Shown piece by piece: positions 8,133 through 16,640 of a DNA stretch of 64,000 bases. The DNA lies in the NCBI RefSeq assembly GCF_018333375.1, contig NZ_BORW01000001.1:536896-600895 (forward strand). The letters are read 5' to 3'. Under the pieces are notes generated by a model. That model did no database searches, was not told the DNA's origin, and worked only from the letters and a program-made list of their open reading frames with translations. This DNA comes from Paenibacillus cookii (lineage in GTDB: Bacteria > Bacillota > Bacilli > Paenibacillales > Paenibacillaceae). Numbering within the stretch: the first letter of the stretch is position 1; every line of letters starts with the position of its first letter. The position numbers were made by a program, and so were the translations under genes.

Positions 8133-9350
8133 CTACATGTCTTGGAACGCTTCTCCTTTGCGGTAACGGTTGGGCGAAACGCCCATCACCTTCTTGAAGG
8201 CGGTGCTGAAATAATGCTGGCTTTCGTAACCGACCCGTTCCGCGATCTCGTACATGGTCATATTGGTGGAATTCAGCAGCTGGATCGCTTTCCGGATCCG
8301 GGTCTGCGTCAGGAAGTTTACAAAAGACGTTCCCAGCTCTTTTTTGAGCAGCCGGCTCAAATACACCGGGGACACTTGCAGGCTGGATGCAAAAGTCTCC
8401 AGCGTCAGTCCCGGCCGGTCGTATTGCTCATGGATAAGCTGCCTTGCCCTCCGGACGAGCGGCGACAGCTGCGCTTCGCGGAAGACGGCTTCCCGGCAGG
8501 CGTCGTAAGCTTCCGCCACCGCTCCGGGCCCTTCCTTCACCGCTTCCAAATGGACGTGGACCGTCATTTTCAAAAAGTTCTGCACCGCCTGCTCGATTTC
8601 CGCCGCGATTTCCACCGGCGTCTCGTCCCACAGGCAGATGCCGATCAATCCCGTATGTTCGCGGAAAAGCAAATGGTCCGCCTGCTGGACGAACTCCGCG
8701 ACGATGTTTTCGATGGCGAACAGGAACAGCTGCCTTTCGCTTTCCTTCATCAAAGGCTGATTCACCGATGTTTCCGGCCAGCGGACGACGCCGACCTGCA
8801 CGGGCAGCCTGGAAGGAAGGCCTAAAAATTCGAGCTGCTCCGCCGCCTCCGTGTCGTCGACGAGCCCTTGGATCCATTCCCGGCAAAACCGTTCCCGCAG
8901 CACGGGAATGTTTTTTTCGATCTGCTCGGAAGCTTTTTTCAGGTAATGGTCCTGGACATGCAGCTCGTCGAGCTCCTCCTTGACGCTTTGCAGCACTTCC
9001 CTTAAATGGCCGGCGTTGACCGGTTTAAGGATATAGTCCTTCACCCCGAGCCGGATGGCTTCCTGCGCGTAAGCGAACTCGTCGTGGCCCGTAATGATGA
9101 CGAAACGGCATGCGGGCTGCGACTCCTTCAGCTTTTTCATGAACGTGATGCCGTCCATGATCGGCATGTTCATGTCGACCAAAACGATGTCGATATGGCG
9201 CCCTTGGGCAATGTCGAGCGCCTCTTCCCCGTCCTCGGCTTCGGCGGCTACCTCCATGCCGAGTTTTTCCCAATCCACGGCGTCGATGATCCCTTCGCGA
9301 ATGATCGGTTCATCGTCGGCTATCAGCACTTGGTACAGATTGTTCATCAC
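8133..9350 (-). CDS. YesN/AraC-type response regulator
   Basis: A 405-aa two-component response regulator. The receiver domain spans about 1-125, with acidic pocket ADDE (11-14), phospho-acceptor Asp59 in VLVDMNMP and conserved Lys in YILKPVN. A middle region of ~170 residues of no clear family links it to a C-terminal AraC/XylS DNA-binding domain (about 300-400) with two helix-turn-helix motifs, ending in the signature VGYESQHYFSTAFKKVMGVSPNRYR. It overlaps the kinase gene by 4 bp. The start is GTG at 9350 or ATG at 9347; GGGGG lies 6-9 nt upstream of both. It most likely activates the adjacent sugar transporter genes in response to the kinase. Confidence 0.93.
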   Translation of the reverse strand: MMNNLYQVLIADDEPIIREGIIDAVDWEKLGMEVAAEAEDGEEALDIAQGRHIDIVLVDMNMPIMDGITFMKKLKESQPACRFVIITGHDEFAYAQEAIRLGVKDYILKPVNAGHLREVLQSVKEELDELHVQDHYLKKASEQIEKNIPVLRERFCREWIQGLVDDTEAAEQLEFLGLPSRLPVQVGVVRWPETSVNQPLMKESERQLFLFAIENIVAEFVQQADHLLFREHTGLIGICLWDETPVEIAAEIEQAVQNFLKMTVHVHLEAVKEGPGAVAEAYDACREAVFREAQLSPLVRRARQLIHEQYDRPGLTLETFASSLQVSPVYLSRLLKKELGTSFVNFLTQTRIRKAIQLLNSTNMTMYEIAERVGYESQHYFSTAFKKVMGVSPNRYRKGEAFQDM

Positions 9351-11257
9351 ATGTTTCCCCCATCGTGTTCGGTTGGCGAAGGGGCTTCATGGAGCAGCGG
9401 GTGACGGATCGTCACGCTTGTCCCTTTCCCCTCCGTGCTTTCGATCGAAATGCCGTATTCCTCCCCGAAGGTGAGGACAATCCGCGCCTGCACGTTCAGC
9501 ATGCCGTAGCTGCGCCCGGCCGGCCCGCCCCCGCCGGCGTTTTCTTCCATCGCCGACAGCGGATCGCGCAGCTGACGGCGCAGCTCCCCGAGCTTGTCGG
9601 GCGGAATGCCGGCTCCGTCATCGGATACGGTCAGCAGCAGGGCGTGTTCGTCCACGGATGCCGCAATCCGGATATGGCCGGGGCCTCTGCGGGCTTTGAT
9701 GCCGTGATAGATCGCGTTTTCGACGATCGGCTGCAGCAGGAGCTTCAGCACGAACAAACCTTCCGCTTCCCGGGGAAGCAGGAAATCGCATCGCAGCCTG
9801 TCGCGGTACCTTGTTTTCTGGATTTGCAGGTAACTCGATATATGCGTCCACTCGTCCCGGATCGGGATGATGTCGCTTCCCTTGCTGAGTCCGATCCGGA
9901 AAAGCGTGGACAGCGACTCGACCATGTCGGACACGTCGTCCGCCCCTTTTTTCTTGGCCATCCAATGGATCGTATCGAGCGTATTGTACAAAAAATGCGG
10001 TTTGATATGCGCCTGCAGGCTTCGCAGCTCGGCTTCGCGCTTCTGCCGCTCGCGCAGCTCGTTCAATTTGATGAGCTTGCGTATTTCCAGCAGCATGCGG
10101 TTAAAACTGCGTCCAAGCATCCCGACCTCGTCCCGCCGATGCCGAAGATAGCGGACGGTCAGATCGCCGGATTCGGCCTTTTGCATGAAAGACATCAGCT
10201 GGCGGATCGGCCGGGAAATGGACTGGGACAGCGTATAGGAAGCCGTAAGGCCGAACAGGCCAACGACGAACAAAAAGCAAATGAGATAAAAACGGATTTC
10301 CCGGACCTCATATACCGCTTCATTCGTTTCGAAGACGCCGATGGTCCGCCAACCCGTAAACGAGGACGTGCCGTAGATGAATTGCAGGCGGCGTCCCCCC
10401 GCCTCCTTTACGAACGCGCCGCTATCCTGTTGTGGAAACCAGGCCGAAGGCACCTCCGGTACGAGAGGATCGTCCGGCGCATAGATCGGGGCGCCGTTTT
10501 TTTCCGTCACCATAAGATACCCGTTTTTCCCGAGCGTCACGTCGCGGACCGCCTTCGCGACCGCCCGCAGCTTCAGGTCGATCAGCACGGCCCCGGTAAC
10601 CTTGCGGGTATCGGGATCCACAAACGAGCGGACGACCGAAACCAGCTCGTCGTTCGCATAATGGACATGGGTCGTTACGTTGCGCTGCTGCGGATGGCCG
10701 AGCACCGTAAACAAACCTTCATGTTTGGCCGCTTCCATGTACCAGTCATCGCGCGTCAGGTTCTCCGGAGACCGGGCATACATTTCGTTGCTGACGTAAT
10801 CCCCGCTGCCGTTTACGACCAGGATCGCCGCAATCTCGGGGTAAAGCGTCGTGAACCCTTGCAAATACTGCTTAACCGCGTACAACTCGCCGTTTTTATC
10901 GTCAAGCACCGGCTTTTGCCCGCCTGCCGCCGTGCCGCCGCGTGCCGAAGGCATCCGGCCGTCCAGAAACCGTTTGATTTTCGGATCGAACCCGATCAGG
11001 TACGTGATGTTTTGCAGGTTCTCCATATCGTTATCAAGCGTTTGGTTCACCTTGCCGATCAATTGGATCGTGTTCGCCGTCACCTGCTGGTCCACGATCC
11101 GGTTCACCGTGAAGTTGACCAGCACGCCGAGCGCGATCGACGGCAGGATGCCGACCATCAGAAACAGGACGCTAAGCTTGTACCGGAGCGGCAAGTCGCT
11201 GAAGCGGCCCCACTGCAGCAACTTGTCCCTCCATGTTCCCTTCCGTTTATTTCGCAT
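9347..11257 (-). CDS. YesM-like sensor histidine kinase
   Basis: A 636-aa membrane kinase of the His_kinase/HATPase (LytS/YesM) class. Transmembrane helices lie at about 27-52 and 322-345 and enclose a ~270-residue extracellular region with the look of a dCache sensor domain. A HAMP linker (SQSISRPIRQLMSFMQKAESGDLTVR, about 343-395) leads to the phospho-acceptor region AHIKPHFLYNTLDTIHW, with His421 the probable site, and to an ATPase domain with LLLQPIVENAIYHGI, DDGAGIP and GRSYGMLNVQAR. It partners the downstream regulator (4-bp overlap). The gene upstream overlaps its start by 11 bp and encodes a tethered sugar-binding protein, so ligand sensing is probably delegated to that protein. Confidence 0.93.
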   Translation of the reverse strand: MRNKRKGTWRDKLLQWGRFSDLPLRYKLSVLFLMVGILPSIALGVLVNFTVNRIVDQQVTANTIQLIGKVNQTLDNDMENLQNITYLIGFDPKIKRFLDGRMPSARGGTAAGGQKPVLDDKNGELYAVKQYLQGFTTLYPEIAAILVVNGSGDYVSNEMYARSPENLTRDDWYMEAAKHEGLFTVLGHPQQRNVTTHVHYANDELVSVVRSFVDPDTRKVTGAVLIDLKLRAVAKAVRDVTLGKNGYLMVTEKNGAPIYAPDDPLVPEVPSAWFPQQDSGAFVKEAGGRRLQFIYGTSSFTGWRTIGVFETNEAVYEVREIRFYLICFLFVVGLFGLTASYTLSQSISRPIRQLMSFMQKAESGDLTVRYLRHRRDEVGMLGRSFNRMLLEIRKLIKLNELRERQKREAELRSLQAHIKPHFLYNTLDTIHWMAKKKGADDVSDMVESLSTLFRIGLSKGSDIIPIRDEWTHISSYLQIQKTRYRDRLRCDFLLPREAEGLFVLKLLLQPIVENAIYHGIKARRGPGHIRIAASVDEHALLLTVSDDGAGIPPDKLGELRRQLRDPLSAMEENAGGGGPAGRSYGMLNVQARIVLTFGEEYGISIESTEGKGTSVTIRHPLLHEAPSPTEHDGGNM

Positions 11258-12257
11258 AATAATCCTTCACATTCTCCCGGGTTACGATCGTTACCCCCGT
11301 GTCCACCCGCGGCGGCAGGGGAGAAACGTCATTCCCGAGCGTCGGGGCGGGGACTGTCAGACCGTGGTGCAGATGAAACAGATACTGCAGCGACCAATAC
11401 CCCATATTCCAAGTGCCTTGGGCGATCGTGGCCGAAATCGTTCCGTCGGAAATCCGGTCCAAGGTGGCCTTGTTCGTATCGAATCCGATGATTTTGACCT
11501 TGCCGGTTTTGTTCGCGGCGATGACCGCATCCGCCGCCCCGGCTCCGCCGCTCGCTTCCGTGGCGAAAATGCCTTTTAACGCCGGATGTTTTTTTAGCAT
11601 TTCCGATGCGGCGTTTTTGGCAATCATCGTATCGCCTTTCCCTTCCTTGACGTCCACGACCGACATGGCCGGATATTTGGCCGCGATCGTGTCGCGGAAC
11701 CCGGACATCCGGTCGTCATGGTTCTGCTGTCCGGGCTGCGTAATGATGCCGACCTCGCCTTCCCGTCCCAAAATGAGGGCCATTTGGTCGGCGGCCGTGG
11801 CCCCCGCGTCGTAATTGTTCGTGGCGAGGAATGAATAAGCTTTGCTGTCCGGAGCGTCGGCGTCGAACAAAACGACGGGAATGCCGGCGTCCACCGCCTT
11901 GTTGATCGTCGAGGTCAGCGCCCTGGAGTCGATGGCGGACAACGCGATGCCTGCCGGTTTTTTGGCGATGACCTGCTCCAGCACCGTGATCTGCTCCTTT
12001 ACGTCATATTGCGTGGAGCCGCGATAATCGACGGAGACGCCAAGGGCATCGCCTCCGTCTTCGAATCCTTTAAGAATGTTTTTCCAATATTCCATCCCGG
12101 ATTGAAAGGTGACCATGACATAATTTTCGCCGATGCTGCCGTGCAGGCCCCCGTCCTGCCAGGCGTTGCTGCGGCGCTGGTCTTCAAGCCGGTACATCAC
12201 GACATATCCGACGAAAGCGGCGATAAGCAAAATATAGATCATCATCAATTTCTTCAT
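11247..12257 (-). CDS. Membrane-anchored sugar-binding sensor protein
   Basis: A 336-aa protein of the RbsB-like Peripla_BP_4 fold. Unlike the transporter receptor at 6759-7844 it has no lipobox Cys: residues 4-22 (LMMIYILLIAAFVGYVVMY) form an uncleaved N-terminal membrane anchor, followed by the binding domain (NYVMVTFQSGMEYWKNILKG, ALSAIDSRALTSTINKAV, EVGIITQPGQQNHDDRMSGF, KIIGFDTNKATLDRI). It is the first gene of a three-gene unit with a YesM-like kinase and a YesN-like regulator and overlaps the kinase gene by 11 bp. The arrangement resembles XylFII-LytS/YesN of Clostridium beijerinckii, where a sugar-binding protein acts as the ligand sensor for the kinase. A sensory rather than transport role is inferred from the anchor and the context. 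Confidence 0.88.
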   Translation of the reverse strand: MKKLMMIYILLIAAFVGYVVMYRLEDQRRSNAWQDGGLHGSIGENYVMVTFQSGMEYWKNILKGFEDGGDALGVSVDYRGSTQYDVKEQITVLEQVIAKKPAGIALSAIDSRALTSTINKAVDAGIPVVLFDADAPDSKAYSFLATNNYDAGATAADQMALILGREGEVGIITQPGQQNHDDRMSGFRDTIAAKYPAMSVVDVKEGKGDTMIAKNAASEMLKKHPALKGIFATEASGGAGAADAVIAANKTGKVKIIGFDTNKATLDRISDGTISATIAQGTWNMGYWSLQYLFHLHHGLTVPAPTLGNDVSPLPPRVDTGVTIVTRENVKDYYAK

Positions 12258-12318
12258 GTTAGAAGTCCCCCGTTTGCTTCCCTTTCATCTGTGGAATCGG
12301 TTACATTATAACATGTGT

Positions 12319-12358
12319 ACTATACTGCAAGGCGCAGGGATGTTCAACAGTTGTTGAA
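12319..12358 (-). promoter_or_regulatory. Promoter and overlapping palindrome of the sensor operon
   Basis: On the reverse strand TTGAAC (12347-12342) and TATAGT (12324-12319) have a 17-bp spacer, a good SigA promoter about 60 bp upstream of the sensor gene. A second TATAAT lies a little downstream. A palindrome, TTCAACA-GT-TGTTGAA (12343-12358), overlaps the -35 box and could be an operator; the protein that would bind it is unknown. Confidence 0.55.
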
Positions 12359-12419
12359 AACCGTTCCCCTTTAAAGCGGTATTCGGGGCGGAAAATCCAT
12401 ATTTGGCGAAACGCGCAAA

Positions 12420-12449
12420 AACCCTGCCGCAACATGCGCAAGCAGGGTT
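12420..12449 (-). terminator. Terminator after the cupin gene
   Basis: AACCCTGC (12420-12427) pairs with GCAGGGTT (12442-12449). On the reverse strand the hairpin is followed by TTTGCG, so the T-run is short. Confidence 0.6.
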
Positions 12450-12473
12450 TCGATAAACAGGAGAGTGGTTATT

Positions 12474-12926
12474 TTAATCAATCATCGTAAAATCGTCGAA
12501 ATGAAAGCCGGGTGATACGACGCAGGAAACGAGAACCGGTTCGCTGCCAAGCGGACGCGCTTCCTGCCATACGTTCGCCGGTACCAAAGCTTGGGGAACT
12601 TGTCCTTTTTCCATGTCCATGCCAAGCACGATTTCCTTCCGCTCTCCGGGATTTTCCCCATCGCCGCCGAGCACGAGCTGCAGGGGGCTGCCGGCATGCC
12701 ACAGCCACAATTCATCCGAGTATACGCGATGCCATTTCGAAAATTCGTTCGGGTGCAGCAGGAAATAGATGGATGTCGCCGCAGGGCGCGAACCCGAATA
12801 TTTGGCGTCAAGCACTTCTTTCGGAATTTCGAATGAGGACTTCCAAAGCTCCTTGTACCAACCGCCCTCGGGATGGGGCTGCAGGTCCAAGGTTTTTACC
12901 AAAGGGGATAACATTGCTTCAGTCAT
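12474..12926 (-). CDS. Cupin-fold protein, DUF985 (Cupin_5) family
   Basis: A 150-aa soluble protein starting MTEAMLSPLVKTLDLQPHPE. The GGWYKELWKS, TSIYFLLHPNEFSKWHRV, DELWLWHAG and VPANVWQEARPLG segments match the DUF985/Cupin_5 family (yeast YML079w-like), small beta-barrel proteins with no assigned reaction; some relatives resemble sugar epimerases. The usual cupin His residues are present (HPNEFSKWHRV, WLWHAG). I used the ATG at 12926 preceded by GAAAGAAGG rather than one 12 codons upstream. It is a single gene, upstream of and on the same strand as the sugar-sensor operon, but separated from it by a terminator and that operon's own promoter. Confidence 0.85.
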   Translation of the reverse strand: MTEAMLSPLVKTLDLQPHPEGGWYKELWKSSFEIPKEVLDAKYSGSRPAATSIYFLLHPNEFSKWHRVYSDELWLWHAGSPLQLVLGGDGENPGERKEIVLGMDMEKGQVPQALVPANVWQEARPLGSEPVLVSCVVSPGFHFDDFTMID

Positions 12927-13449
12927 GTTCTGCCTTCTTTCCGTGTCAGAATTGCACATCATGGGGTAAATAATGAACCCCGTCTGTGAGGGAATCTGCC
13001 CTTTACTTTAACAAATGGGGCGGCGGATTGTAAACGGCGGATTCCTTTGGACTTTCGATAATGAAACAAATCATAGTATTAAATGAAATCGTATGAGCGA
13101 AAATATATGTGCATTTATCCACTTGGAGTACTATTTTAATGATTTTGTAAAACGGGCGAGGCAGATTTGTACGAAGGACATTAAAAATGACACATAGCTT
13201 TTCATCTACGATTTTGGGGTTACATTCAGAGTCAGCAGGCCAGAGGGCGCCCCCTCGAATGACCGGTTTGAAATGATTCATCTGTAATTCAGTTCACATT
13301 ATAGATACAAAAGCAAATCAGGGAGAACTGCCCTCGTTTTTCTCATATTACGATTTTTATAAAACAGAATCATCGACCAAGGCGTCCTGACAATTCACGG
13401 TAACTTCCTGTGTTTTGACGTGAGAAGACGCATACAGCTTTTCCTGCTT
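12927..13449. other. AT-rich intergenic stretch without a convincing gene
   Basis: Base composition drops abruptly from the GC-rich coding style of the neighbours. An open frame at 13003-13281 on the reverse strand has no ribosome binding site and no recognisable motif. A weak hairpin AGGG-N7-CCCT followed by TTTTT lies near 13320-13342. This marks the left edge of the AT-rich island that runs to about 16.6 kb. Confidence 0.5.
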
Positions 13450-14607
13450 TTAATTCGAAAAGAAGTTTCTGAATTCGCTGAGCTTAACTTCAATATTCAT
13501 ATCTTTGGCGCCTTGCAAGTAACTAAAATAATTGAAATTTAAGGTATCTCCACTCCGTGATTTAAAATGAAGGTTATCACCATAATGAATATCACCAATA
13601 TCAGTATTGCCCTCGATAGAGGCTTGTTCTTCTTTACTCAGTAACTTGTTGTAGAGACGAACACTCTTATTTGTTTTCATGTTAATGGCCCATAATTGCT
13701 TCTTTGTTTCTGAACGAACTAACATGAATTCCTCTCCGATGAAGCCATCGATTGAGAAAAAGTCATCTTCTATAATCTTTGTTAAATCATAATTTTTAAC
13801 AATATCACCATTATCGTTTATGAGATTCACGAGATGCCCATTGTTAAAAACCCAATTTGCTCCATTTTTTGATGTTTCTAGATTTTCCTCACTTCCATTT
13901 ATCATAGAATAGATTACTTCATCATTTTTAATAAAAATTTTAATGGTTGAAACATTTTTCAATGGTTCACCTGAAAAGGTTTTGATTGTAATTACAAAAG
14001 ATTTTTTTTCCTTAATACTATTGATTGACATAGACGAATATTTAGCATTATTCGATGGTAAGTCAACTTTCCCAATCAATTTCGGTGTTTTACTTTTCAG
14101 TGAGTAGAAATTACCATTATTTTTAAGCCAAAATGATCCATCGGCATTTTCTCCAAAAATCGGAATATTTGTATTTGATATATTCACCAATTTCCCATTG
14201 ACTTTAATTTGAGAGTCCGTTAGCTGAGAAAGATATCTTGCAGTAATATATGTTGTGCCATTTTTATTTAATATTTCTTTTTTTAATGCACTATAAAGTT
14301 TCCCATCCATTTTTATTTGTTTAGTAACGTTATTTACAACAATAGATTTATCTGGGGATATGATATATAAACTCCGATCCGCTTGAGACCATTCAACATG
14401 ATAGCCTAGTTGTTCAAAACCAGTTTTTAATGGTATATAGTTCACATTTCCAATTAAAACTGTGTTGTTAACCGTGCTTGAATTATTAATAGATACAGTA
14501 TAAACAGGGTCAGCGTCTGCCTTGTTTAAATAACCGATATTAAATAGCAATAGCAAAATGCCCAAGGCCAAGTATAATTGTTTACAAAATTTTGGGATAG
14601 TCTTCAT
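13450..14607 (-). CDS. Secreted protein with copper-amine-oxidase-N-like domain
   Basis: A 385-aa predicted exported protein. Residues about 12-25 (LALGILLLLFNIGY) form the core of a signal peptide, with probable cleavage near ADA-DP. Residues ~35-150 (TVNNTVLIGNVNYIPLKTGFEQLGYHVEWSQADRSLYI ... GTTYITARYLSQLTD) look like the copper amine oxidase N-terminal / stalk domain that is common in secreted Paenibacillus proteins; it carries no oxidase activity. The remainder, rich in Asn, Lys and Ser with beta-propeller-like repeats (LWAINMKTNKSVRLYN), has no assignable function. AAAGGAGTTCCAG precedes the start. Codon use is strongly AT-rich compared with the flanking thi and transporter genes, suggesting horizontal acquisition. 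It follows the gene at 14680-15843 on the same strand, with a strong hairpin between them. Confidence 0.75.
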   Translation of the reverse strand: MKTIPKFCKQLYLALGILLLLFNIGYLNKADADPVYTVSINNSSTVNNTVLIGNVNYIPLKTGFEQLGYHVEWSQADRSLYIISPDKSIVVNNVTKQIKMDGKLYSALKKEILNKNGTTYITARYLSQLTDSQIKVNGKLVNISNTNIPIFGENADGSFWLKNNGNFYSLKSKTPKLIGKVDLPSNNAKYSSMSINSIKEKKSFVITIKTFSGEPLKNVSTIKIFIKNDEVIYSMINGSEENLETSKNGANWVFNNGHLVNLINDNGDIVKNYDLTKIIEDDFFSIDGFIGEEFMLVRSETKKQLWAINMKTNKSVRLYNKLLSKEEQASIEGNTDIGDIHYGDNLHFKSRSGDTLNFNYFSYLQGAKDMNIEVKLSEFRNFFSN

Positions 14608-14642
14608 CTGGAACTCCTTTACAAGTAAATTAATTTATTTAT

Positions 14643-14673
14643 AAGAATCCTGCTGTTATACAGCAGGATTCTT
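14643..14673. terminator. Hairpin between the two secreted-protein genes
   Basis: A perfect 14-bp stem AAGAATCCTGCTGT / ACAGCAGGATTCTT with a 3-nt loop lies just after the stop of the upstream gene. T-rich sequence follows better on the plus strand than on the reverse strand, so on the transcribed strand it may be a weak terminator or an mRNA-stabilising hairpin. Confidence 0.6.
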
Positions 14674-14679
14674 TACTTT

Positions 14680-15843
14680 TTAATATTTTGATGAGTTGAC
14701 ATCAATTGTCGCCGAATTTCCAGAGATCGTTACTTTAGCCCGATCTTCAACTGTTGTAGTCGATGGATTTACCGCTACATCATCTACCTTAATGCTAGAG
14801 AATTTTGCATAAATAGCTCCTGAAGCAGGTGTCACAAGGCTACCATTTACTTTATAATCACACAAGGTGGCAAGTAGTTTAAAACTATTTATGCTGGTAA
14901 CATTTCTTTTAGCAATCTCTAGAATGCTAATCATCTGGGTAGGAGTAGGTTTAGAACAATTCATATCAGCACAGATAGCAGTTCCTGACTGCTTTAATCT
15001 TACAGCATTTGTTACATTAGCATCAGAATAATTACGATAAACCCATTGTGTTACGTTTGTTCCAGGGACAAACCCATTTTGATATTGTACTTGATTGTAA
15101 AGTTGATTAAAATCCATTTTGCTATCAGCTGGATAATTAATAGGATCATTATGCCCGTTAAAGTAGAACAGGTATGCAGGTTTCCATTTAGCGCGCCCAT
15201 AGGCAGTAGAATATTGTAACCCAAGATCTGCTTCTACAGCAGATGTTGAGGACGTGCTCTTACCACCTGTAAAACCTGCATAAATATAGGCGGTAATATT
15301 AGCAGGGACATTCATTTGGCTTTCAGTCGCAGTTGTTATTAAAGTTGATAATACTCCTCCAGTACTGCTTACAACAGTCGCTTTCCCGCCAATTCCATCA
15401 GGCAAATTTCCAACAGCTGTTGGAGCAAATTCATGCTGTTCATTACCAAGAATTGAATCTTTGTTTGGATTGATATCTTGGTCTGGACTGATATCTTCAA
15501 TTGGAACTTCCGTTACAAATAAATAATCTTCATCTTTGTTACTTTCATAAAAATAGGAGATGTTATCATCATCAACGAAATTATAATTGATAATTTCATC
15601 AGATGTATTAGCGAGAGTTCTGGATTTCATTTGTTCATGCTTTTCTGTTTGAATGACATCTCTCGCTCTGGAGATGAAAGCATCAACTTTTGCTTGATCA
15701 ATCTCAATATTTGGTGATGTTTCAATTGTTAGAGGCTTTTCAGCAGTTTCGTTTTCTTCCGCAAATACACTAGGAGAAACTGAACTAATTCCCAATGCCG
15801 CGTAAACAGAAAGACACATTAAGAATATTTTTCGAAATTTCAT
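14680..15843 (-). CDS. Secreted protein, YrpD-like, function unknown
   Basis: A 387-aa exported protein starting MKFRKIFLMCLSVYAALGISS with probable cleavage after VFAEE. Residues 35-130 are acidic and low in structure (EIDQAKVDAFISRARDVIQ, then many Asp/Glu/Asn). From about 140 the sequence LPDGIGGKATVVSSTGGVLS, VPANITAYIYAGFTGGKS and WKPAYLFYFNGHNDP resembles secreted YrpD-family proteins of Bacillus, which have no known activity; I hold this match loosely. Two Cys in CADMNCSKPTP could form a disulfide. AGAGGGGAATAATAAAG precedes the start. The gene is AT-rich and probably acquired, and may be co-transcribed with the secreted-protein gene downstream. Confidence 0.65.
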   Translation of the reverse strand: MKFRKIFLMCLSVYAALGISSVSPSVFAEENETAEKPLTIETSPNIEIDQAKVDAFISRARDVIQTEKHEQMKSRTLANTSDEIINYNFVDDDNISYFYESNKDEDYLFVTEVPIEDISPDQDINPNKDSILGNEQHEFAPTAVGNLPDGIGGKATVVSSTGGVLSTLITTATESQMNVPANITAYIYAGFTGGKSTSSTSAVEADLGLQYSTAYGRAKWKPAYLFYFNGHNDPINYPADSKMDFNQLYNQVQYQNGFVPGTNVTQWVYRNYSDANVTNAVRLKQSGTAICADMNCSKPTPTQMISILEIAKRNVTSINSFKLLATLCDYKVNGSLVTPASGAIYAKFSSIKVDDVAVNPSTTTVEDRAKVTISGNSATIDVNSSKY

Positions 15844-16640
15844 CTTTATTATTCCCCTCTTAAAATTAAATTGTGATTTATACTGCAGTTCTTATCATAT
15901 GCTAAGACTATGTTTGGAAGAATTCAGTTGGTTAAAGGTGGTTTCCAAGAACGAGATTTAGATTTAAGAAGAAATTTGTATCTCCTACCTGTTGATTAAT
16001 GATTCAATTGCGGAATTTTAATTCTGATTGTCTGCACCTCCAAATTATTCTGAAAATTTTCCTTAGTTTCTTGTTGTTTAAAGCCCCCTTTCTTCAAGTA
16101 ACTTTATGTATTAAATTCTTGCTGTTACTTTAAATAACAATTCGGCAAGAAAAAGGTTACGTCGGAAAAATGAATTTTTTTGATTTCATTGTCAGGAAAT
16201 AAACTGTTTCTTTTCTGCACTGTTCAGAAAATATATGATTCAAAGAGAAGCACTATCGGTTCATCCTAACTTACACTCAAGTAAAATAATTAGGGTAGGT
16301 CATCCGGGATGTACAATAGCAATAATTCTGAATTTCGAAAGCCCATAAGATTAGAGCGAAATACGGGCAATAGGGTCAAGAGATGTAAAAATCGATTGTT
16401 TGTGAAAGAATACACACCAGCGATAATGATGTATCTACTTATTTTCGGTTTCAACTGTTGCCGGTACTGTACGTCATCATGGCTTCAACAGCTTCTGGCA
16501 AAAAAGCTGACAAGGAAAGCCCATCCAGCTTTGGAATTTCAAAAAAATTAAGTCCGTTATACATCGGCTTCCATCAACGATTCCATATCACCCCTTAGGG
16601 ACCGGAAGCAAGTTACTTAAGCTCAGGGAATTAGGTTTAT
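15844..16640. other. AT-rich ~800-bp gap with no supported gene
   Basis: Short open frames exist on the plus strand (about 30 codons ending near 16000; 80 codons at 16309-16551), but none has a convincing ribosome binding site or motif. The reverse strand upstream of the YrpD-like gene must hold its promoter, but I could not fix one. The composition changes back to GC-rich at about 16640. The segment could be eroded mobile DNA; no terminal repeats or transposase could be recognised. Confidence 0.4.

Noticed and set aside
9365..11491. A 708-codon plus-strand frame over the YesM-like kinase
   Set aside because: No recognisable domain, Arg/His/Gln-rich and antisense to an unambiguous kinase.
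13003..13281. A 92-codon reverse-strand frame in the AT-rich region
   Set aside because: No ribosome binding site before the ATG and no motif; kept only as part of the intergenic description.
16309..16551. An 80-codon plus-strand frame (MYNSNNSEFRKP...)
   Set aside because: Weak upstream site, mixed composition and no family resemblance; not enough to call a gene.
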